Shown here piece after piece: positions 7,669 to 14,706 of a stretch of DNA of 64,000 nt. A program made the position numbers and the translations under genes. The stretch lies in NCBI GenBank assembly GCA_043497085.1, contig JBIEKI010000010.1. One strand, 5' to 3'. Position 1 is the stretch's first letter. Each line of letters opens with the position of its first letter. The stretch is from Thalassobacillus sp043497085. Its GTDB lineage: Bacteria > Bacillota > Bacilli > Bacillales > Halobacillaceae. The notes under the pieces were generated by a model. It was not told the DNA's origin. It did not search any database and worked only from the letters and a program-made list of their open reading frames with translations.

Positions 7669-8361
7669 GTGAAATTCCATTCCACCCAGCAATTGTTACA
7701 GAATGTTCCTATATTCAAAGATTTGACAGATATAGAGATGGAACCAGTTCTTGAACTGGCTAAATCCCGCCGATACCGGCCCGGTACTCATGTATTCATG
7801 CAAGGGGATCCCTTGCAGAATGTCTACTTCATCAATAAAGGGAGGGTGAAGATTTATAAAACTGACTTTCATGGTAAAGAACAGATTGTCAACGTGCTTC
7901 AGCCTGGCGACATGTTCCCTCACCAGGGGTTCTTCCGGAAAGATGAATGCCCCGCGCATGCGGAAATATTAGATGAAGCAATGCTCGTCCATATTCCGAT
8001 CCCTTCCTTTGAGCAGACGTTGATTAATCATCCGGAGATTTCCGTCAAGCTGTTCAAAGTACTCGGAGATAAAATCGTCGATCTGCAAAACCGGCTGGAA
8101 GAACAGATTCTTCATAACACCTATGAGCAGATTATCATGCTGTTGATCCGGCTCGGCAAGTTGTACGGCAAAGAAGAAAAAGAAGGCTGGGTAAAACTCC
8201 AGTCCCATTTCACCAACCGGGAACTCGCCAATATGATCGGATCAAGCCGGGAAACCGTCAGCCGGACACTGACACAGCTGAAGAAAAATAATCTCGTCTA
8301 CACGGACTTTGATGGCTATTTCAAATTACACCCAGAATCATTAGAGGAAGAACTCTTCTGA
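7669..8361 (+). CDS. Crp/Fnr-family regulator adjacent to NO reductase
   Basis: The protein has a cyclic-nucleotide-type sensor barrel (about 10-125) and a winged helix-turn-helix with TNRELANMIGSSRETVSRTL. It lacks a cysteine cluster, having a single Cys in KDECPAH, so it does not look like an Fe-S sensor. A haem- or NO-responsive role like Dnr/NnrR is plausible from its position opposite norB, but is inference. I prefer the GTG at 7669 (GAAAGGA eight bases upstream). The ATG at 7624 lies in promoter-like sequence and has no ribosome site. It recognises SRETVSR, close to the SRESVNR of Fnr, so the two may share DNA boxes. Confidence 0.85.
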   Translation: MKFHSTQQLLQNVPIFKDLTDIEMEPVLELAKSRRYRPGTHVFMQGDPLQNVYFINKGRVKIYKTDFHGKEQIVNVLQPGDMFPHQGFFRKDECPAHAEILDEAMLVHIPIPSFEQTLINHPEISVKLFKVLGDKIVDLQNRLEEQILHNTYEQIIMLLIRLGKLYGKEEKEGWVKLQSHFTNRELANMIGSSRETVSRTLTQLKKNNLVYTDFDGYFKLHPESLEEELF

Positions 8362-8364
8362 CCC

Positions 8365-8407
8365 TGTGACGTGCATCACTTCCTGTTTAATTGAAAATGA
8401 TTATCAT
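8365..8407 (+). promoter_or_regulatory. FNR-dependent promoter of the DUF2249-membrane protein-MIP18 operon
   Basis: TGTGA-CGTGCA-TCACT at 8365-8380 has one mismatch to the FNR consensus. A TATCAT -10 hexamer occupies 8402-8407, its centre exactly 32 bp from the box centre, as in class II promoters. No -35 element is apparent. Confidence 0.7.
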
Positions 8408-8438
8408 AGGGGTATAAACCGATGATGAGGTGATGAAA

Positions 8439-8690
8439 ATGGCAAAACAAGCCGCTATCGTAGAGTTGGATGTCAGGGAAGATTTGAAACTGAAGAATGA
8501 TCCTTTCCATAAAATCATGGATGCCGTAAAAAGTTTGAAGGATGGCGAAGCACTCCTGCTGCACGCACCGTTCAAACCGATACCTCTGTTGAAGGTGTTG
8601 GACAAAAAAGGGTTTGACCACCATTTAGAGCATGTGGAGCCAAAACACTGGCAGGTCACTTTTTATAAACGGGACGGGGGATTGCAATGA
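8439..8690 (+). CDS. DUF2249 domain protein (first of a tandem pair)
   Basis: The protein has about 83 residues and is soluble, with the DUF2249 pattern: VELDVREDLKLKNDPFHKIMDA, then LLLHAPFKPIPLLKVL, and a terminal strand HWQVTFYKR. The ATG at 8439 is chosen because GATGAGG lies eight bases upstream; the earlier GTG/ATG codons fall inside that site. It overlaps the next DUF2249 gene by four bases (ATGA), which implies translational coupling. An FNR-type promoter precedes it. The function is unknown. The family's frequent presence in denitrification loci suggests a role in NO handling or metal/haem insertion, which is inference. Confidence 0.8.
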   Translation: MAKQAAIVELDVREDLKLKNDPFHKIMDAVKSLKDGEALLLHAPFKPIPLLKVLDKKGFDHHLEHVEPKHWQVTFYKRDGGLQ

Positions 8691-8902
8691 TACTTGATAA
8701 CCGTGGGTTAGAACCGCCACAGCCGATGATGCGGACCCTGACGGAACTTGAGGAGTTGACCGATAAGGAAGCTCTTGTCATCATCAATGACCGGCGCCCG
8801 ATGTTTTTGTTCGCTGAACTTGATGAGCTTGGCCATCATTATGAAACGGAGGAACAAGAAGACGGGAGCTTCCGGATAACGATAACGAAATCTGGTGATT
8901 AA
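8687..8902 (+). CDS. DUF2249 domain protein (second of a tandem pair)
   Basis: The 71-residue protein starts with MILDNRGLEPPQPMMRTL and contains ALVIINDRRPMFLFAEL, the counterpart of the HDPRPL block in its relative at 4833-5072, followed by GSFRITITK. It lacks the longer N-terminus of its neighbour. The start overlaps the preceding stop, and its own stop lies one base before the next ATG. Three consecutive genes are therefore tightly packed and probably cotranslated. The sequence differs from the first copy well beyond recent duplication, so the two may form a heteromer; that is speculation. Confidence 0.75.
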   Translation: MILDNRGLEPPQPMMRTLTELEELTDKEALVIINDRRPMFLFAELDELGHHYETEEQEDGSFRITITKSGD

Positions 8903-8903
8903 A

Positions 8904-10151
8904 ATGATACCGCAAATGCAGACCAAAACAGAAACCAATATCAAACTGCCACTCGCCTTCATCCTATTTGGCCTGGTATCGTTTGTCGCTGCCCAGTCGC
9001 TGTTATGGATGAACACTTCTGCTTTAAGCAACGGGATCTTCCGAATGCCGGACTTATGGATGGCCGCCCATTTCCTCTTATTGGGCTGGGCGGTGATGGT
9101 CGTCATGGGAGCCATGTACCAGCTTGTTCCTGTCGCTTTTTTGACACCGATTTGGAATGAAAGGTTCGGCTTCATTCAATTTTTTATAACAGCTGTCGGG
9201 ATCGCAGGTTTATCGATTGCGCTGTCCTTGAAACCTGATGCCGCGATCATTGCCGGGAGCCTGACAGTCCTCGGTATTTTAATGTTCTTGTTCCAAATCG
9301 GTATGACTTTGCTGAAGCAGGAAAAAGCAAATATCATGAGCTGGTTTGTCGGTGGGGCACTGGTATTCTTCTTGCTGACAATTCTTGCCGGACTTTTTTT
9401 GACTTGGAACCTGGCATTCGGAACGATTAGCCATTATGATTCCTTGTTCAAATCTCATTTGATTTTCGGACTAACCGGCTGGTTTACACTTTTGATTTTC
9501 GGATTTTCCTATAAAATGGTACCGATGTTCAGCCTCTCGCATGGCTTTTCAATGAGATGGGCAAAACCTGCTTTTATCAGTTATATCGTGGGACTCTTTT
9601 TATTAATTACTGCTGTGTGGAGTAATACTTCCTGGCTGCTGACACTCGGATGGTGCTTCCTTTGGATAGGATTTACCGGCTATGGTGTCGACATGAGAGA
9701 AATAGTCACGAAGCGAATCAAGAAAAAGCTCGATCAGCCGTTCGTTTTCTCGTTAGTCGCCATTGTCTTCGGTTGGTTAATCCATACTTCCGCCCTGGTA
9801 ATGAGTTTGTTTAACGTCAAGGATGTTACCATCTGGAGCTGGATGATCTATCTTTACATCATGATGTGGATCATTTTCAGCATCATGGGTTACCTTTACA
9901 AAATTGTTCCATTTTTATGGTGGACCCATAAGTATTCCGGCAGTGTCGGTAAAAAGAATGTACCGACCTTGAAGGAAATGATCCAGGAAAAATGGGGTAC
10001 CTTCCTTTTCGCGGCTATGAGTGCCGGTGTGGTGATGCTGGCTGTTACCGCCATGCTGGAAATGACGTGGTTAGTTTTTGCAGCCCAGGGACTTTTAACG
10101 ATTGCTTCCCTGTTGTACGTAAGCTCAATCGTCCGTGTTTTAACCAGATAA
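8904..10151 (+). CDS. Polytopic membrane protein resembling haem-copper oxidase subunit I / NnrS
   Basis: About 415 residues with roughly 12 predicted membrane helices. Several helices carry histidines in positions reminiscent of haem-copper oxidase subunit I: AAHFLLLGWAVMVVMG, KSHLIFGLTGWF, SLSHGFSM, WLIHTSALVMS and WWTHKYSG. The usual HFHLT-type catalytic motif of true oxidases is absent, so it probably does not reduce oxygen. NnrS-like or cbb3-subunit-I-like annotation would be reasonable. The ATG at 8904 follows the DUF2249 stop directly; a GTG at 8895 is an alternative. It is flanked by DUF2249 and MIP18 genes and sits under the same FNR promoter, which suggests a role in anaerobic or NO metabolism. 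Confidence 0.65.
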   Translation: MIPQMQTKTETNIKLPLAFILFGLVSFVAAQSLLWMNTSALSNGIFRMPDLWMAAHFLLLGWAVMVVMGAMYQLVPVAFLTPIWNERFGFIQFFITAVGIAGLSIALSLKPDAAIIAGSLTVLGILMFLFQIGMTLLKQEKANIMSWFVGGALVFFLLTILAGLFLTWNLAFGTISHYDSLFKSHLIFGLTGWFTLLIFGFSYKMVPMFSLSHGFSMRWAKPAFISYIVGLFLLITAVWSNTSWLLTLGWCFLWIGFTGYGVDMREIVTKRIKKKLDQPFVFSLVAIVFGWLIHTSALVMSLFNVKDVTIWSWMIYLYIMMWIIFSIMGYLYKIVPFLWWTHKYSGSVGKKNVPTLKEMIQEKWGTFLFAAMSAGVVMLAVTAMLEMTWLVFAAQGLLTIASLLYVSSIVRVLTR

Positions 10152-10168
10152 CCAAGGAGTGATTTATC

Positions 10169-10465
10169 ATGGATTTGACTAAACAAGTCGAAGAAGCACT
10201 ATACCAAGTGATTGATCCGGAACTCGGCATCAATATCGTAGATCTCGGCCTCGTCTATAAAATAGATGTCAACGACACGAATGATGTCCATGTGCAAATG
10301 ACGTTGACCACCCCCGGCTGCCCACTCCATGACAGCATCGTCAGTGGCGCAGAAGCGATGATCTATGGGGTCGATGAAGTTAATGATGTCCATGTCGAGC
10401 TCGTCTGGCACCCTGCCTGGTCGCCGGAAAAAATGAGCAGCCGCGCCAAAGAAATGTTGATGTAG
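10169..10465 (+). CDS. MIP18/DUF59-family Fe-S assembly factor (first copy)
   Basis: The 98-residue protein has the MIP18 family pattern: VIDPELGINIVDLGLVY near the N-terminus, then MTLTTPGCPLHDSI with the conserved cysteine, and ELVWHPAWSPEKMS at the end. Relatives such as SufT, PaaD and YitW help in maturation or repair of Fe-S proteins. It has an AAGGAG ribosome site and is the last gene of the FNR-controlled operon, ending at a strong terminator. A second copy lies at 11962-12276. Its place beside NO genes suggests repair of nitrosylated clusters, which is inference. Confidence 0.88.
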   Translation: MDLTKQVEEALYQVIDPELGINIVDLGLVYKIDVNDTNDVHVQMTLTTPGCPLHDSIVSGAEAMIYGVDEVNDVHVELVWHPAWSPEKMSSRAKEMLM

Positions 10466-10467
10466 TG

Positions 10468-10506
10468 AAAATGCTCAGCACCCTCCTATGGGTGCTGAGC
10501 ATTTTT
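10468..10506. terminator. Bidirectional intrinsic terminator
   Basis: ATGCTCAGCACCC and GGGTGCTGAGCAT form a perfect 13-bp stem around TCCTAT, with an A-run before and TTTTT after. It can serve the MIP18 operon on the plus strand and the moaD transcript on the minus strand. Confidence 0.9.
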
Positions 10507-10605
10507 GTACGTCGGTAGCCTCTAATACGACTACACCTGTCCCTCTTATTCGCAGTTGTCTCTCATCCGTATCAGCTACCAGAATGTCTCGATTCAATCA
10601 ACCAA

Positions 10606-10839
10606 TCAGCCACCGCTTACCGGCGGGATAAAGGCAATCGTATCTCCTTCTTTCACGACAAAGTCACCATTGGCATACTCTTCGTTAACCGCTGCCATTG
10701 ACGTATCGATTTCCTCCATCTCATAGTTTTCTTTCAGCATGGATTTTATTTCTGCAATGCTTTTATTGACGGCATTGAGCTCTACTTCCGCCTGACCTGC
10801 CTTCTCCTGCAGTCCAGCAAATAACAGAATTTTATTCAT
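10606..10839 (-). CDS. moaD: Molybdopterin synthase small subunit MoaD
   Basis: The 77-residue protein has a ubiquitin-like sulfur carrier pattern and ends in FIPPVSGG. The C-terminal Gly-Gly is the residue pair that is adenylated and thiocarboxylated before sulfur transfer to precursor Z (cPMP). An AAGGAGG site precedes the ATG. The start overlaps the moaE stop by four bases (ATGA). With moaE it forms molybdopterin synthase, needed for enzymes such as nitrate reductase. Confidence 0.92.
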   Translation of the reverse strand: MNKILLFAGLQEKAGQAEVELNAVNKSIAEIKSMLKENYEMEEIDTSMAAVNEEYANGDFVVKEGDTIAFIPPVSGG

Positions 10840-11303
10840 GTCAGGTCCTCCTTATCAGGTTGTCCTTGCGGGTAAGCTTTCTGTTCTTTTTGGTCACCAA
10901 TCCACTCTTCACCATTTTCCCAGTGTTCCTTTTTCCAAATAGGAACGATTTCTTTAATACGCTCGATGGCATATCGGCTAGCATCATAGGAATCGGCCCG
11001 GTGTGGCGTGGATACAGCGATGACAACCGCTATATCGGTAATATCCAAGTGTCCGATCCGGTGGGCGATCGCCGTGTCGGCGTCTGGCCATTTTTCGTTA
11101 ATTTCTTCGCCGATTTGGGCAAGCTTTTTTTCAGCCATCGGTACATAAGATTGATATTCTAAATAAAGTGTCCGTTTTCCCTTCGTGAACTCACGAACTG
11201 TTCCAATAAACGTATTGATGGCTCCTGCTTCTCTTCTGGTCACGAGATCGACGACTTCCTGTATATTCAATGGCTGTTCAGAAATCCAAAATTTTTCGCT
11301 CAT
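10836..11303 (-). CDS. moaE: Molybdopterin synthase large subunit MoaE
   Basis: The 155-residue protein matches MoaE in length and pattern: GAINTFIGTVREFTKGKRTLYLEYQ-type N-terminal region, then AHRIGHLDITDIAVVIAVSTPHR and a C-terminal PIWKKEHWENGEEWI with the active-site lysines. It converts cPMP to molybdopterin with MoaD as sulfur donor. It is preceded three bases upstream by the mobB stop and an AGAGGTG ribosome site, and overlaps moaD. The order mobB-moaE-moaD indicates one transcript. Confidence 0.93.
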   Translation of the reverse strand: MSEKFWISEQPLNIQEVVDLVTRREAGAINTFIGTVREFTKGKRTLYLEYQSYVPMAEKKLAQIGEEINEKWPDADTAIAHRIGHLDITDIAVVIAVSTPHRADSYDASRYAIERIKEIVPIWKKEHWENGEEWIGDQKEQKAYPQGQPDKEDLT

Positions 11304-11306
11304 AGC

Positions 11307-11834
11307 TTACACCTCTTTACACAAATATATCAATTCCGCTAAATGGTCATCAATATGTTCCAGCTCAAATACCGGAATATCTTCGGATGGATTCTCCAGT
11401 TGAGCGTCCCATCGGATGATCGCTTTAATATTAGAGACAGTGGTAATCAAATCGAGATCCGCTTCTTTCCGAATCATGACAATTTTGGGATGTACCTCTT
11501 GTTTATACCCTTCCACCACCAGCAATCCTGGAGAAAAGCTTTCATAAATTTTAATCAGCTGATCGAGGGAAACGTCGATATCCTCACCGAATTCCAGCTG
11601 CAATGCCCCGCCGCCTTCTACTCCCGTCAGAAAAGCACCTGACTCTTTATGTGTATAACTGTCTGTACCCGCGTGGATCGGTGTCAAACTATCCTGGTGG
11701 CCATGGTGCTTCAGCGAAGCGGTTTTAATGTTATGTTCCGAAGCGTAGCGAATCAGACGGTTCACCATCGTTGTTTTCCCACTGTTTTTATACCCGATCA
11801 CTTGAATAATCGGAAAAGAACTGGCTTTCGGCAT
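11307..11834 (-). CDS. mobB: Molybdopterin-guanine dinucleotide biosynthesis protein MobB
   Basis: The small P-loop GTPase-like protein has a Walker A motif GYKNSGKT at residues 14-21, followed by LKHHGHQD and GTDSYTHKESGA, all usual in MobB. It assists MobA in attaching GMP to molybdopterin. The ATG at 11834 has an AGGGGGAG site; a GTG two codons upstream is less well spaced. The gene heads mobB-moaE-moaD. The other cofactor genes (moaA, moaC, moeA, mobA) are not in this window. Confidence 0.92.
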   Translation of the reverse strand: MPKASSFPIIQVIGYKNSGKTTMVNRLIRYASEHNIKTASLKHHGHQDSLTPIHAGTDSYTHKESGAFLTGVEGGGALQLEFGEDIDVSLDQLIKIYESFSPGLLVVEGYKQEVHPKIVMIRKEADLDLITTVSNIKAIIRWDAQLENPSEDIPVFELEHIDDHLAELIYLCKEV

Positions 11835-11921
11835 TCGCACTCCCCCTTTTAGTCTCTATGTACAGTTTAAAGCTATCCTTCAAAAAATGCTGTGACAATA
11901 CCCGCAACTATTCCAGATAAT

Positions 11922-11953
11922 CAAAAGGCTCTGCCGCTGCCGGCAGAGCCTCT
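11922..11953 (-). terminator. Intrinsic terminator after yitW
   Basis: On the minus strand AGGCTCTGCCGG and the partner CGGCAGAGCCT form an 11-bp stem with a short loop, followed by TTTTGA. It lies just past the yitW stop. Confidence 0.8.
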
Positions 11954-11961
11954 CTTTGAAA

Positions 11962-12276
11962 TCAATCTGGAATCCCTAGCGCGATTTTCGCATAGCGACT
12001 CATCTTGTCCTTTGTCCAAGGTGGGTTCCATACAATATTCACGACTACTTCGTCTACTTCTGGAATGTCAGCAAGCGCACGTTTCACATCCTGCTCAATC
12101 ACACCCGCTAGCGGGCACCCCATTGCAGTCAAGGTCATTGTCACCGTGCATGTGTTGTTTTCATCCACATCTACACCATAAACAAGTCCCAAGTTTACGA
12201 TATCTATCCCAAGTTCAGGGTCAATGACGTTTTCAAGTGCGCCCATAAGATTTTCTTCCAATGCTTTATCTTCCAC
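11962..12276 (-). CDS. yitW: MIP18/DUF59-family Fe-S assembly protein YitW
   Basis: The 104-residue protein carries NVIDPELGIDIVNLGLVY, MTLTAMGCPLAGVI with the conserved cysteine, and NIVWNPPWTKDKMSRYAK. It belongs to the same family as the protein at 10169-10465 but is not a recent duplicate. The start is GTG at 12276. In B. subtilis yitW is next to yitV and yitU, as here, so the gene is the vertical yit-block copy. A likely role is Fe-S cluster insertion together with the SUF system (family knowledge). A terminator follows the stop. Confidence 0.9.
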   Translation of the reverse strand: MEDKALEENLMGALENVIDPELGIDIVNLGLVYGVDVDENNTCTVTMTLTAMGCPLAGVIEQDVKRALADIPEVDEVVVNIVWNPPWTKDKMSRYAKIALGIPD

Positions 12277-12351
12277 GAATCGTTCCCCCTTCCTGAATGT
12301 TCATCCTTATTATAAACAAAATTCTTCCGTGATTAAAATGATTCCTATCAC

Positions 12352-13125
12352 TTAATCGGTATTAAATTGATTATCCATCCATTCGACCATCTCCAGAATT
12401 GCGAATCGAGTCACTTTATGGTCTTTTCCGATTTCCCGCAGGAACCGGATATTTTCAGGATTTTTATAATGGTGGATCGCTTCATTATAAAAGTCATAGG
12501 AATGCTCGAACGGTACGACAGGATCCGCATCCCCATGCCAGAAGAAGATAGGACGGCCATGGAGCTTTTCCACCTGGCGGGACAGGTCGATTTCAGACAA
12601 AGCTTTCATCAATGCGTCCATTTTCTCTTCGGTTATCGGCATTTCCACACCCATATTTTGCACATCAGCAATCATCTTTTGCGCAAATTCCACTGGTTTA
12701 GGGGAGCCCATCATGACTGCGGCACCATCAATCCACGGATATTGCGTAAGAGCCGCGGATGTGGTGACTCCTCCCATACTGGTTCCGGCCACTATAAACC
12801 GCTGTCCTTTGGTCCAGCCCTTATCATCAATTGCCGTCTTAATTTTTTTCAGCTCTTCTAAATTGGCCAGGACAATGTCCCAGAACTTGAACTGCAGTTC
12901 TTCCTGTGTCTGGTCCACTTCCCTTTCCCCGTGATCCATGCTGTCCGGCAGTAATACCCGGAAGCCTTTACGGGCTAAAAGGTAGGCCTGTGCCAGATTA
13001 TGTTCCTTTGCTGAGGTGAACCCATGAAAATATGTAACGACAGGGAGCGGCTGATCATATTTTTCTGCTTCTACGATTACTAATACCGGGATTCCTTCGA
13101 TAAATTCGCGATTGACCGTTACCAT
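12352..13125 (-). CDS. yitV: Alpha/beta hydrolase, YitV family
   Basis: The roughly 257-residue protein has an alpha/beta hydrolase fold. The nucleophile elbow is GTSMGG with Ser116, HGFTSAK near residue 34 forms the oxyanion region, FFWHGDADPVVPF contributes the acidic residue, and KDHKVTR supplies the C-terminal His. It is probably an esterase with unknown substrate. The ATG at 13125 is used because the alternative upstream start is a TTG inside AAGAAGGG, which looks like the ribosome site itself. It is divergent from yitU, and yitW follows on the same strand, matching B. subtilis. Confidence 0.85.
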   Translation of the reverse strand: MVTVNREFIEGIPVLVIVEAEKYDQPLPVVTYFHGFTSAKEHNLAQAYLLARKGFRVLLPDSMDHGEREVDQTQEELQFKFWDIVLANLEELKKIKTAIDDKGWTKGQRFIVAGTSMGGVTTSAALTQYPWIDGAAVMMGSPKPVEFAQKMIADVQNMGVEMPITEEKMDALMKALSEIDLSRQVEKLHGRPIFFWHGDADPVVPFEHSYDFYNEAIHHYKNPENIRFLREIGKDHKVTRFAILEMVEWMDNQFNTD

Positions 13126-13239
13126 AATTGCTATTTCCCTTCTTTGCAAAAACTTTACTTGCTGTTTAATTCATCCTAATATTGACAGTATATAATCAAA
13201 TCGTAACATGGGTATATAGATAATTAAAACAGAATTACT

Positions 13240-13267
13240 TTGCAAATAGCTATAAAACCGCTACACT
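13240..13267 (+). promoter_or_regulatory. Candidate sigma-A promoter of yitU
   Basis: TTGCAA at 13240-13245, a 16-bp spacer and TACACT at 13262-13267 lie 22 bases before the yitU start. Confidence 0.55.
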
Positions 13268-13289
13268 ATAGAGCAACGAGGTGAAAAAT

Positions 13290-14123
13290 ATGAGCAGACA
13301 ACAACATTTGATCGCATTGGACTTAGATGGCACATTATTGACAGATGAAAAGACCATCAGCGAACGCACAAAACAAACGGTATTGAAAGCGAAAGAGGAA
13401 GGACACATAGTCGTCATTGCTACCGGCCGTCCTCACCGGGCCAGCATTGATTTTTACCATGAACTCGGACTTGATACTCCTATGGTGAATTTCAACGGTG
13501 CCTTGATTCATCACCCGACAGATCATAAATGGGATGCGCTTCATTCTCCGCTTCCGATCCGGACAGCTAAAAGTATCATTCATGACTGCTACGAGATGGA
13601 GGTAAAGAACCTGTTGGCCGAAATTAAGGATGATGTCTTCCTCGATCAGCATGACGAGGAAGTCATGGAACTTTTTCATGCAACCGGGGATACGAACCCA
13701 GTGACTGTAGGAAACTTGAAACATCAACTGAAAGAAGATCCTACTTCGTTACTTATTTATCCCCACGAGCATCAAATTCCATCCCTAAGACAAGGTTTGG
13801 AAGAGAATCATGCTGAACTCATTGAGCATCGCAAATGGGGAGCACCTTATCATGTTATTGAAATTGTCCGTAAAGGCTTGAATAAAGCCGTTGGATTAGA
13901 TAAAATTTCCCGTTATTATCATATTCCTAAAGACCGGATCATCGCATTCGGTGATGAAGATAATGACTTGGAAATGATCGAATACGCAGGTGTCGGCGTC
14001 GCAATGAAAAACGGTATCGATGAACTGAAAGGGATCGCTAAGCATATCACGCAATCAAATATGGAGGATGGTATCGGAAGCTTCCTTGAGGACTACCTGA
14101 AATTGAATACAAAAGCCATTTAA
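13290..14123 (+). CDS. yitU: HAD-superfamily Cof-type phosphatase YitU
   Basis: The 277-residue protein is a HAD phosphatase of the Cof/IIB type. Motif I is LDLDGTLL with Asp11 and Asp13, motif II is IATGRP, and motif IV is AFGDEDNDLEM. In B. subtilis YitU is one of several HAD enzymes able to dephosphorylate the riboflavin intermediate 5-amino-6-(5-phosphoribitylamino)uracil. The substrate here is therefore likely but not proven. The ATG at 13290 is chosen for its eight-base spacing from AACGAGG; an upstream GTG lies within that site. It is divergent from yitV. Confidence 0.88.
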   Translation: MSRQQHLIALDLDGTLLTDEKTISERTKQTVLKAKEEGHIVVIATGRPHRASIDFYHELGLDTPMVNFNGALIHHPTDHKWDALHSPLPIRTAKSIIHDCYEMEVKNLLAEIKDDVFLDQHDEEVMELFHATGDTNPVTVGNLKHQLKEDPTSLLIYPHEHQIPSLRQGLEENHAELIEHRKWGAPYHVIEIVRKGLNKAVGLDKISRYYHIPKDRIIAFGDEDNDLEMIEYAGVGVAMKNGIDELKGIAKHITQSNMEDGIGSFLEDYLKLNTKAI

Positions 14124-14224
14124 CCCATATTTTGATAACGAATAAGAAGACTCTCATGAGTAATAATAAGCTTGAGCGTTTTGAAAAAAACGTTCAGGCT
14201 TTTTTATTTCGGGAGGGTCTTGTT

Positions 14225-14374
14225 ATGGCAAAGAACAACAAATCCAAACGTTTTGTACAACAGGGTTCAGACGCAGTCAAAAAGCATGATGAACGGTTCC
14301 CCTACCGGGAGCGCTTTTCAGACGTCGAACGGAAACGTGAAGAAGCTGACCGTCATACTGTAGGAGGTTTTTAG
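14225..14374 (+). CDS. Small hydrophilic protein of unknown function
   Basis: This 49-residue protein is highly charged (many Lys, Arg, Asp, Glu), without membrane segments or cysteines. It begins MAKNNKSKRFVQQ and ends RHTVGGF. The ATG at 14225 has a GGGAGG site, while longer upstream reading has none. Such basic small proteins next to sporulation-related genes can be spore components, but I do not recognise a family. It is one base pair away from the next gene and likely cotranscribed. Confidence 0.6.
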   Translation: MAKNNKSKRFVQQGSDAVKKHDERFPYRERFSDVERKREEADRHTVGGF

Positions 14375-14375
14375 G

Positions 14376-14636
14376 ATGGACAACCAACGAAACAGTAATA
14401 ACAATAACGCTATGCAAAATGGCATGAATGCTGCCAATCAAGGTGGCAACAACCTAATGCAGACTGCCAGAAATGCCGTCAACCGTATCACCAACGCAGG
14501 TCGTGGGCAGTTCAACGAACAGGAAAAACAAGCGGCTCAACAGGCCATTCAGTCCGCTTATGCCAATAGCTCTCCTGAAGAAAAGCAGCAGCTACAGCAG
14601 CTTGAACAGCAATTAAAGCGCCATAACGAGCTGTAA
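14376..14636 (+). CDS. Small Asn/Gln-rich protein, possibly DUF3813 (YitR-like)
   Basis: The 86-residue protein has an Asn-rich N-terminus (residues 1-28) and a helical Gln/Ala-rich remainder with NLMQTARNAVNRI, KQAAQQAIQSAYANSS and QLQQLEQQLKRH. This resembles DUF3813 small proteins such as YitR of the B. subtilis yit region; the match is from memory. An AGGAGG-type site overlaps the end of the upstream gene. A terminator follows 14 bases after the stop. Confidence 0.6.
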   Translation: MDNQRNSNNNNAMQNGMNAANQGGNNLMQTARNAVNRITNAGRGQFNEQEKQAAQQAIQSAYANSSPEEKQQLQQLEQQLKRHNEL

Positions 14637-14649
14637 ATTATCACTCGCA

Positions 14650-14687
14650 AAAAAAGACTGGTTCAGATTAACCTGAACCAGTCTTTG
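14650..14687. terminator. Bidirectional intrinsic terminator
   Basis: AGACTGGTTCAG and CTGAACCAGTCT form a perfect 12-bp stem with an ATTAAC loop, an A-run on the left and TTTG on the right. It separates the small-protein operon from the convergent NAD(P)-binding protein. Confidence 0.9.
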
Positions 14688-14706
14688 TCTGTCTTAATTC
14701 CATTTA

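Noticed and set aside
11870..11906. TGTGACAATACCCGC upstream of mobB considered as an FNR box
   Set aside because: Only the left half matches; the right half CCCGC is unlike TCACA.
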